From JABMMZ01 sp044341025 (GTDB taxonomy: Bacteria > Bacteroidota > Bacteroidia > NS11-12g > UBA955): a stretch of DNA of 64,000 nt. Each line of letters opens with the position of its first letter. The first letter of the stretch is position 1. The DNA lies in NCBI GenBank assembly GCA_044341025.1, contig JBIISM010000002.1, positions 248,001 through 312,000 of the forward strand, in the 5' to 3' direction. The notes beneath the pieces were generated by a model, which saw nothing but the letters and a program-made list of their open reading frames with translations, ran no database searches and was not told the origin of the DNA. Positions 8,321 to 15,592 of the stretch are shown piece after piece. Made by a program: the position numbers and the translations under genes.

Positions 8321-11300
8321 ATGAAAAGAAACTTACTTATTCTATTATGGAAGCGCTTTTGCGTTTTGTTTTTGCTCTTAATGCCTTTTTTAGGCCATGC
8401 ACAATTAAGTGGTAATTACACCATTAATCCTACAATTTCAGCAAGTAACAGCAATTACCAAAACTGGGCTTCTGCAGTTGGTGACTTAATTAGCGGCTCT
8501 CGAACAGATGGCGGAAACGCCCAAGGTTCTGGCGTTAATGGGGCAGTTGTGTTTTCTGTGTATGACACGGTTTACAATAACGTGTCCATCGAAATTACTG
8601 CAATCACAGGGGCTTCGTCTACTAACAGCATTACCTTTAAATCATCCAGGGGAGACAGCTCGAAATGTGTTTTGAAAAACCCTTCATCCTCTGCTAGCAC
8701 CAGCGATTTTGTGCTGTCTTTATATGGCGCCGATTACATCAATTTTAAACAAATTGGTTTTGAACGAACGGGAACTCAAACCTATTGCACGGTGGTGCAA
8801 ATATGGAATGATGCAGATTACAATACCTTTACACGTTGTTACCTGCGCGGTAGAAAAATGCCAAGCAATTCGAGTTTGGGTTTTAACTATGGCATAGGTT
8901 CATGTTTCTTTATATCAGGTAATGCAGATTATACGCAGTTGGTACAAAATAGAATGCTGTACGGTTACAATGGCTTGTACTGCGCAACAGCGAACACCAA
9001 TTTTTTGATTGATAAAAATATTATCGATACCAGTGGTTCAGCAGGCATTTACATGACCGGTCAAACAGCTCTGCGCATCACCAACAACCAATTCAGAATG
9101 GGCGATTTTGGTCCGAACCAAGGCCACTACACCTCTTATGGAATGCGTATTGAATCGTCGCCAAGTATGGTGCTTGCAGGTAATAAAGTGCAAATGCTTA
9201 CGGTCAATTCTCAGGTTTGTAGAGCGGTGATTTTAGCCAGTACCACCAGCACAGCCTCGGCACCAACCTTGGTGTACAACAACTGGATATTAAACAGTGG
9301 TGGAACAGGCGATTGCACTGGCTTGGCCGTTTACTTGTGCAGTTATTTGAATTTTTATTACAACAATGTATTGGTTAATTCTTCGCTTTCAAGTGGCAGT
9401 GCGTATTACCATTATCCTCAGTATTCAAATACTTACATACGTTTAGTCAATAACAATTTAATCAACAAAGGAGCAGGGTATGCCATCAATGTGCCTGGCA
9501 CCAATACCACAGATTTCGATTCTGTGGATTACAACAATTTATACAGTTCTGGGACCAATTTGGGTCAATGGTCGGCCACCAATTATACCAGCATGGCGGC
9601 TTGGAAATCGAATACCGGAAAAGATGCCAATTCAATGAATTTAGATCCTGGGTATTTGAGTACTTCCGATTTGCATATTTCAAGTATTGGATTAAATGGA
9701 AAGGCCTTAAAATTGGGTTGGGTAAGATCAGACATCGACAATGAAATGCGCGATACCTTAACACCTGATATAGGCGCTGACGAATTTTTTCCTGTGCCTA
9801 GAGATATAGGTATAACGAGCTTAGACAGCCCCATGGTGTTTTGTGCCGGAAGCCACAAAGTAAAAGTGCGTTTTCAGAATTATGGTTCAGACACCATTAA
9901 GTCTACACAAATTGTTTGGCAAGTAAATACAGTAAGCCAAACATCTTACAATTGGACAGGTGTTTTAGCTCCAGGAGCGACCTCCGCGGCCATTCAAATC
10001 GGGACTTATACAGTAAGCGCAAACACACCTTACACGTTTAGAATGTGGACGCGTATTCCAAATAATTTGAGCGATGGCAAACCCGCGAACGATACCTTAA
10101 AAGTTACGCGCTTGGCGGGCTTGAGTGGAACTTATAGTTTGGGCGATACAGCAGGCACCGATTTCAAATCGTTTAACGATGCCATTAATTCTTTGTCGGC
10201 GCGCGGTATTTGTGGACCAATTACTTTCAATGTTCGACCCGGTGTTTACAACGAACAAATAACGTTTTTACAATTACCAGGCATGGGTATTTCGAACCCA
10301 ATTGTGTTCCAAAACAGAACCAATGACAGCTCCAATGTTATTGTCAGCTTGCCCTCGACCACAGCAACAGGCAATAACAATGCGACTTTACAATTGAGGG
10401 GCGCAGACTATGTGACCTTCAAGGGTTTTACCTTTACAAGAACGGGGGTTAATCCGTATGCGTATGTCATACATATATTAAACGGGTCTAACCACAATAC
10501 ATTTACGCATTGCCAAATGATAGGCGTTAAAGCAGCTTCATCAACAGCTGCTGCGGTAACGGTTTGGTCGGATGCTGGAGTCGATGAGTACAATGCATTT
10601 ATTGGCAACAAAATGCGTTTGGGCACTTATAATTTCTTGTACACCTCTGGCAATAATTCTGCACATGAACAAGGAACCATATTGGATGGAAATGTTTTTG
10701 ACAGTTCATACAACCAAGCTGTATTGATTAACTACAACGATGGTATGGTGATTAAGAACAATACATTTTTGAACAACAGCACCACCTTGGCTGGCAATTC
10801 GCATATTCAATTAAAGCGCTGTGACAATCTTGTTCGCATAGAAAACAACCGATTTACAGGAACGAACGCTGAATCTGCTGTGTTGTTAAGCAATTGTACT
10901 TCCAACAGCAGCGCGCCAAGTTTGGTGGTTAACAATGTTGTGACTAAAGGAATAGGAAAAGGATTTTCAATTGATACCGCGAAGAATTATACCTTCGGAT
11001 TTAACAGCATGTATTTTAGTTCGAATACCAATACCAATGCTGGTATTTATTCTATGCATAGTGCCAATATTGGGTTGTCGTTTTGGAACAATAATATTTA
11101 TATGGTTGGAGGCGATGCATTTAATGTGATAGCACCTAGTTCTATAAGCGCAAGCAATTACAACAATTTAATTTCTAAAGGCACCCAATTTTCGTATTGG
11201 GGCGCCGCTACCAGCGACTTGAATAGTTTGAAATCAGTAAGTGGTAAAGAGCAAAATTCATTGTCTGTTGATCCGTTTTTTACCTCATCATTAAACCTAC

Positions 11301-13207
11301 ACATTATCAATCCACTGATGAAAAATTCAGGAACACCAATACCAGGTGTGAAATTGGATTTTGATGGAGAAAAGCGTGACAGTTTGAAGCCCGATATTGG
11401 AGCGGATGAATTTAAGTTGGCCGCCAACGATGCTGGGGTTTCAGACCTGTACAAACCATTGGCGGGCAGTTGCGCAGGTCTATTGCCACTTGAAATTGTT
11501 TTGAACAATTATGGGGGAGATACCTTAAAGTCTGTCACCATAGAATGGAAGGCAGCGGGCGTTCCGCAGACACCATATACATGGACAGGTGTTTTGTTGA
11601 GCAAGCAAAGCGATACCTTTGTATTGGGTAATTTTAATTTTGCAAAAACACTAAATCCTAAGTTTATAATTTGGAGCAGTTTGCCAAACGGACAAACTGA
11701 TGCCATTCGATTTAATGACACCTTTACTGGCAACCGTTCAACCAGAGCTTTGCCTGCTGCTGATGCGGGGGTTGATCAAACAGCCTGTGCCGGAGTAGCA
11801 GTGGTATTGGGTCCGAATGCTGTGAATGGATACAGCTATGTTTGGAATGATATAGACAACCAAGTGCAAGTGGGTACTAACTCTAAAATTTCGGTCACGC
11901 CTCCGACCAAAACCAGCTATGAGTTGATTGTAACCAATAATAGCTTTGGATGCAGCAAGCGAGATACGGTGGTGGTAACAGTCACCGCTTCGCCAATTGC
12001 AAATGCAGGGGTCGATAAGTCGGTTTGTTTTGGGTCTTTTGTTTCAATAGGAACCGCCGCACAGTCAGGATTTACCTATTCATGGAGTAGTTCACCTAGT
12101 GGCTATACAAACTCAACGGCCAACCCAAGTGTTTTAGCCCTTCAAACCACTTTATATATTTTACAAAAAACCATCACGTCTAGTTCGTGCAGCGATTTGG
12201 ATACTGTTTTGGTAACGGTGAATCCATTGCCAACTGCAAATATTTCAGGAACTGCATCAATGTGTCAAGGTACCCAGCAGATATACAGCACCAAATCGAA
12301 CGTTGGTAGTACTTATAAGTGGAGCAATGCAATAGGGCAATTTATCAGTGGTCAAAATAGCAATTCAACAAACATTAAATGGAATGCCGCAGGAACTGAT
12401 GTTATCAACGTTATAGAGATCAACAATAAAGGCTGTAAGGATACAGCTTATTATACAATTGTAGTTAATCCTAAACCAGTTTCAAAATTCACTGCTACAG
12501 ATGCCTGTGTGGGCGCAGTAACGGTGTTCACAGATTCTAGCCAGGGCGCAACAAGTTGGTCTTGGAACTTTGCAGATGGGAATCTTTCAACGCAAAAGAA
12601 TCCAAGCCATACGTTTACCAATGCGGCCTCTTACAATGTTCAGCAGATCGCACTCAGTCAATATGGATGTGTTGATACCAGTGTAACGACCGCCTATGTA
12701 AATCCTTCACCAAAAGCAAAATTCGGAATGAGCAAAGGACAGCTCTTAGACTTTACCTTCTCCGATTCTACTATTAAAAATGGGGGAACCATTGTAACCT
12801 ATACTTGGTATTTTGGTGATGGTGATTCAATTGTTTATAGCGGTCAAACTAGTCCTCAGCACACTTATAAAGCGGAGGGCAATTACACCGTTCGTTTGTG
12901 TGTGAAGACCAACAGAGATTGTGAAAGCTGCACCAGTATGCAAATATCAGCAGTGGGATTAAATCAGGTGCGTATTTACAATTTGAAGATTTATCCTAAT
13001 CCGAACGCTGGGGTGTTTGAATTAAGTGCCGATGATGTTATTGAGCAAATAGAAGTAATGAATGTTGCCGGTCAAGTGGTTCAGAAATTTGATGCAGGAA
13101 GCAAGCAAATGAAAATCGATATTCAGGCATTAACCGATGGCGTTTACTTTATACGTGTTCAAATAAACGGATACAGCAGTGTGGTAAAAGTAATAAAGCA
13201 AGGATAG
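8321..13207 (+). CDS. Giant T9SS-secreted protein with two beta-helix modules, PKD domains and sorting domain
   Basis: A 1628-aa exported protein. Residues 1-27 are a signal peptide ending GHAQ. Two homologous halves follow (about 30-500 and 605-1000), each built of right-handed parallel beta-helix repeats rich in Asn ladders and each ending with a DIGADEF motif followed by a CARDB-like strand domain. Two repeats starting ADAGVDQTACAG and ANAGVDKSVCFG come next, then PKD domains (SWNFADG, TWYFGDG) around 1370-1530. The C-terminal about 75 residues are a T9SS type A sorting domain with IYPNPNAG and a final VVKVIKQG. It is therefore secreted across the outer membrane and attached to or released from the surface. 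The modules suggest binding of polysaccharide or another surface ligand; no catalytic motif is certain. It is transcribed alone: promoter at 8219-8248, terminator at 13231-13266. Confidence 0.9.
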   Translation: MKRNLLILLWKRFCVLFLLLMPFLGHAQLSGNYTINPTISASNSNYQNWASAVGDLISGSRTDGGNAQGSGVNGAVVFSVYDTVYNNVSIEITAITGASSTNSITFKSSRGDSSKCVLKNPSSSASTSDFVLSLYGADYINFKQIGFERTGTQTYCTVVQIWNDADYNTFTRCYLRGRKMPSNSSLGFNYGIGSCFFISGNADYTQLVQNRMLYGYNGLYCATANTNFLIDKNIIDTSGSAGIYMTGQTALRITNNQFRMGDFGPNQGHYTSYGMRIESSPSMVLAGNKVQMLTVNSQVCRAVILASTTSTASAPTLVYNNWILNSGGTGDCTGLAVYLCSYLNFYYNNVLVNSSLSSGSAYYHYPQYSNTYIRLVNNNLINKGAGYAINVPGTNTTDFDSVDYNNLYSSGTNLGQWSATNYTSMAAWKSNTGKDANSMNLDPGYLSTSDLHISSIGLNGKALKLGWVRSDIDNEMRDTLTPDIGADEFFPVPRDIGITSLDSPMVFCAGSHKVKVRFQNYGSDTIKSTQIVWQVNTVSQTSYNWTGVLAPGATSAAIQIGTYTVSANTPYTFRMWTRIPNNLSDGKPANDTLKVTRLAGLSGTYSLGDTAGTDFKSFNDAINSLSARGICGPITFNVRPGVYNEQITFLQLPGMGISNPIVFQNRTNDSSNVIVSLPSTTATGNNNATLQLRGADYVTFKGFTFTRTGVNPYAYVIHILNGSNHNTFTHCQMIGVKAASSTAAAVTVWSDAGVDEYNAFIGNKMRLGTYNFLYTSGNNSAHEQGTILDGNVFDSSYNQAVLINYNDGMVIKNNTFLNNSTTLAGNSHIQLKRCDNLVRIENNRFTGTNAESAVLLSNCTSNSSAPSLVVNNVVTKGIGKGFSIDTAKNYTFGFNSMYFSSNTNTNAGIYSMHSANIGLSFWNNNIYMVGGDAFNVIAPSSISASNYNNLISKGTQFSYWGAATSDLNSLKSVSGKEQNSLSVDPFFTSSLNLHIINPLMKNSGTPIPGVKLDFDGEKRDSLKPDIGADEFKLAANDAGVSDLYKPLAGSCAGLLPLEIVLNNYGGDTLKSVTIEWKAAGVPQTPYTWTGVLLSKQSDTFVLGNFNFAKTLNPKFIIWSSLPNGQTDAIRFNDTFTGNRSTRALPAADAGVDQTACAGVAVVLGPNAVNGYSYVWNDIDNQVQVGTNSKISVTPPTKTSYELIVTNNSFGCSKRDTVVVTVTASPIANAGVDKSVCFGSFVSIGTAAQSGFTYSWSSSPSGYTNSTANPSVLALQTTLYILQKTITSSSCSDLDTVLVTVNPLPTANISGTASMCQGTQQIYSTKSNVGSTYKWSNAIGQFISGQNSNSTNIKWNAAGTDVINVIEINNKGCKDTAYYTIVVNPKPVSKFTATDACVGAVTVFTDSSQGATSWSWNFADGNLSTQKNPSHTFTNAASYNVQQIALSQYGCVDTSVTTAYVNPSPKAKFGMSKGQLLDFTFSDSTIKNGGTIVTYTWYFGDGDSIVYSGQTSPQHTYKAEGNYTVRLCVKTNRDCESCTSMQISAVGLNQVRIYNLKIYPNPNAGVFELSADDVIEQIEVMNVAGQVVQKFDAGSKQMKIDIQALTDGVYFIRVQINGYSSVVKVIKQG

Positions 13208-13230
13208 TTTTTAAAACAAAATACGATTGA

Positions 13231-13266
13231 AACCCCTTAACAGCAATGTTATGGGGTTCTTTTTTT
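13231..13266 (+). terminator. Intrinsic terminator of the surface-protein gene
   Basis: Stem AACCCC-T-TAACA, loop GCAA, TGTTA-T-GGGGTT, then C and seven T residues: a strong hairpin with T-tract 24 bp after the stop codon. The T-tract overlaps the end of the convergent S24 regulator gene by two bases. Confidence 0.92.
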
Positions 13267-14011
13267 ATTGACCCAATTCCACCCGCATGCTGTTGAGCAT
13301 TTTGATGATGCTATCAATATTCAGTTCTTCCGTTTTTGCATCAGAGATGTTGAGGGTGCAAACGAATTCCCAGATTTCCAAAACATCCGCATGTTTCACT
13401 TTGTAGGCCTCATATTGTTTGTTGTCGGAATGCAGTTCGAGAAACTGAGGTTTTTTGTAAACCCTTTTGTAAACGATGCCTTCGTCGCGGGTTACCAAAA
13501 CATACGTGCTGCCATCTTTAATGTCTTTTATAGACTCTGAATATTTGCCGATAACAAAACAGCCGGGTTTGAGCGGAGGCATAGAATCGCCTTTGATTGG
13601 GAAGGCGCGGTGTTTGCCAATAATTTTAAATGGCAGGTTCATGTTTGGAAGCTTTTCAAAGTATTCAGGATCGGCATAACCATTTAAGTATCCAGCGGAT
13701 GCTTTAACGGTAACCACTTCCACCAAATCGTTGTTGTTTTTATCGAGTACGATTGGAAAAAGCAAACGGTTTTCACCCACTTTAATCATGGAAGCCAAAT
13801 CGAATTTTCTGAGGTCAGCACGGATAAGTGCATCGATGGCGATGTGGTAGAGTTTAGATAATTTGATTAAAATATCTATAGGCGGATCGCAGCGTTCTTC
13901 CTCATAAGAACCAATGCGCGCTCTGGTGATGTCGAGTTTGTCTGCCAATTGTTCTTGTGACCAAGATTTTAATTGGCGTAAATGCCTGATGTTGCTCGCA
14001 ATATGTTTCAT
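13265..14011 (-). CDS. XRE-family HTH regulator with S24 (LexA/UmuD-like) peptidase domain
   Basis: A 248-aa repressor of the type that autocleaves after DNA damage. An XRE helix-turn-helix covers residues 8-62 (SQEQLADKLDITRARIGSYE), and an S24 peptidase-like domain covers about 100-225. The catalytic serine is S143 in GDSMPP and the lysine K182 in IVYKRV; an Ala-Gly pair at A106-G107 (KASAGY) sits where LexA and UmuD are self-cleaved. The gene is divergent from dinB and the dnaE-like gene and its start codon abuts a perfect palindrome, so it very likely represses itself and probably the polymerase genes. It stands in for LexA in a damage response; this is inference from family and context. 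It could instead be a prophage-type CI repressor, but no phage genes are nearby. Confidence 0.88.
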   Translation of the reverse strand: MKHIASNIRHLRQLKSWSQEQLADKLDITRARIGSYEEERCDPPIDILIKLSKLYHIAIDALIRADLRKFDLASMIKVGENRLLFPIVLDKNNNDLVEVVTVKASAGYLNGYADPEYFEKLPNMNLPFKIIGKHRAFPIKGDSMPPLKPGCFVIGKYSESIKDIKDGSTYVLVTRDEGIVYKRVYKKPQFLELHSDNKQYEAYKVKHADVLEIWEFVCTLNISDAKTEELNIDSIIKMLNSMRVELGQ

Positions 14012-14050
14012 GCTAAAATATTTAGCACAAACATACTAAAATTAATAGTA
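14011..14050 (-). promoter_or_regulatory. Twin 17-bp operators upstream of the S24 regulator
   Basis: O1 at 14011-14027 is a perfect inverted repeat, TGCTAAA-ATA-TTTAGCA, touching the start codon of the S24 gene. O2 at 14034-14050, TACTAAAATTAATAGTA, has the same 17-bp length and related half-sites (TRCTAAAA / TAGYA). The centres are 23 bp apart, about two helical turns, on the same face of the DNA. This is what a dimeric LexA-like repressor binding cooperatively would need. Confidence 0.65.
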
Positions 14051-14204
14051 AATTGCAAGAGGAAAATTTAGAGTTTAGGGGATAGGGTCTAGGGACTAGT
14101 TTTTATTGAGGAAACTTGAGCTTTACGTTTTTTAATGAATATACCGATTTGACAAGCAAAGAATAATTATAGACCTTATTGTAAACAAAAACAGTTCATG
14201 TTAA

Positions 14205-14428
14205 AACTATAAAAAACGAAACAATGAAGCATCACGATTGCATACTAACCCCTAACCCCTAAACCCTAGTTTTGAAACGTAATAAAATTAAATAACGAAA
14301 CAATGAAGCATCACGAATACATACTAAACCCTATCCCCTAAACCCTAATATACACCGCGATAAAATTAGATAACGAAATTCAGAAACATCCTCAAACACT
14401 AACCCCTATCCCCTAAACCCTATACCCT
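14205..14428 (+). repeat. Three tandem ~79-bp repeats ending in C-rich telomere-like tracts
   Basis: Three imperfect copies in phase at 14216, 14295 and 14373 (spacing 79 and 78 bp). Each has an A-rich half with ACGAAA and, in the first two, CAATGAAGCATCACGA, followed by a run of CCCTAA/CCCCTA words. The last tract (14403-14427) has four C-runs with spacers of 3, 4 and 4, a canonical G-quadruplex motif on the minus strand, directly before the dinB start. A related G-rich tract on the plus strand lies at 14076-14095. The rest of the 422-bp spacer between the S24 gene and dinB has no gene. Confidence 0.8.
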
Positions 14429-14433
14429 CAGCA

Positions 14434-15591
14434 ATGGACCGTCAAATTGTGCATATCGACCTCGACTCGTTTTTCGTTTCCGTAGAGCGTTTGCTGAACC
14501 CGCGCTTGGATGGTAAACCTGTGCTGGTTGGTGGAAGCGGCGATAGGGGTGTGGTGGCTTCATGCAGTTATGAGGCCCGCGGCTTTGGCGTACACTCTGC
14601 CATGCCTATGCGAACGGCGCGGATACTTTGTCCCGAAGCCATTGTGGTGCGCGGCGACATGGGTATGTACAGCAAGTATTCTGATATTGTTACGGAGATT
14701 ATTAAGGAAGATGTGCCGCTGTATGAGAAGACGTCTATTGATGAATTTTACATCGATTTAAGTGGGATGGAAAAGTTCTTTGGTTCGTATAAACTGGCCA
14801 CTGAATTGCGGCAACGCATTACGCGGGAAACGAATTTGCCAATTTCCTTTGCGCTTTCGGCCAATAAAACAGTGTCGAAAGTGGGAACGGGTGAGGCCAA
14901 ACCCAATGGTCAAAAACAAATTCCTTTTGGAACAGAGAAGGGTTTTTTGGCCCCGCTGTCCATTCGGAAAATTCCTATGGTGGGCGAGAAGACTTACGGC
15001 TTGCTGCGCGGTATGGGGGTTGCATGGATACGCACACTTCAAGAAATGCCTATAGAACTTTTGCAACAGGTGCTGGGCGACAATGGTTCTCTGATTTGGC
15101 GCAAGGCCAATGGGATAGATCAAAGTCCTGTGATACCATACTCAGAAAAAAAATCAATGTCGACTGAACAAACCTTTGAGCAAGACACCATTGATGTGGA
15201 CGCTTTGGCTGGGGTTTTGGTGGGTATGACGGAAAAACTGAGTTTTCAATTGCGCACCGAACAAAAATTAACGGCCTGTGTAACGGTTAAAATTCGCTAT
15301 TCGGATTTCAATACCTATACCATGCAAGCGCGTATTCCCTATACCTCGCTCGACAATATATTGATAGAAAAAGTGAAAGACTTGTTTAAGAAATTGTATC
15401 AAAAAAGGATGTTGATTCGCTTGATTGGGGTGAAGTTTAGCCACCTGGTTCAAGGCGGTCACCAATACAATTTATTCGATGATACGGTGGAGCAAATTGA
15501 GTTGTATAGGGCCATGGATAAAATTCGTTTGCGCTACGGCAGTCAAGCGGTTTTGCGGGCCAGTGGTATGGGTAAAAAAAGAAAGTATTAA
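14434..15591 (+). CDS. dinB: DNA polymerase IV, Y-family translesion polymerase
   Basis: A 385-aa error-prone polymerase that bypasses damaged template bases. The palm catalytic acids are present: D9 in HIDLDSFF and D103-E104 in SIDEFYID. The fingers (YEARGFGVHSAMPM), the thumb helix-hairpin-helix (KIPMVGEKTYGLLRGMGV) and the little-finger domain (about 240-345) follow in order. The protein is catalytically complete, unlike the ImuB relatives of mutasome operons, which lack these acids. A typical C-terminal beta-clamp motif is not obvious in the tail (GMGKKRKY). The dnaE-like gene starts one base after the stop, so the two are one operon, divergent from the S24 repressor. Confidence 0.95.
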   Translation: MDRQIVHIDLDSFFVSVERLLNPRLDGKPVLVGGSGDRGVVASCSYEARGFGVHSAMPMRTARILCPEAIVVRGDMGMYSKYSDIVTEIIKEDVPLYEKTSIDEFYIDLSGMEKFFGSYKLATELRQRITRETNLPISFALSANKTVSKVGTGEAKPNGQKQIPFGTEKGFLAPLSIRKIPMVGEKTYGLLRGMGVAWIRTLQEMPIELLQQVLGDNGSLIWRKANGIDQSPVIPYSEKKSMSTEQTFEQDTIDVDALAGVLVGMTEKLSFQLRTEQKLTACVTVKIRYSDFNTYTMQARIPYTSLDNILIEKVKDLFKKLYQKRMLIRLIGVKFSHLVQGGHQYNLFDDTVEQIELYRAMDKIRLRYGSQAVLRASGMGKKRKY

Positions 15592-15592
15592 G

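Noticed and set aside
15479..15592. Upstream extension of the dnaE-like gene overlapping dinB
   Set aside because: The added 38 residues read like the dinB sequence in another frame and precede the normal PHP start; the ATG at 15593, one base after the dinB stop, fits better.
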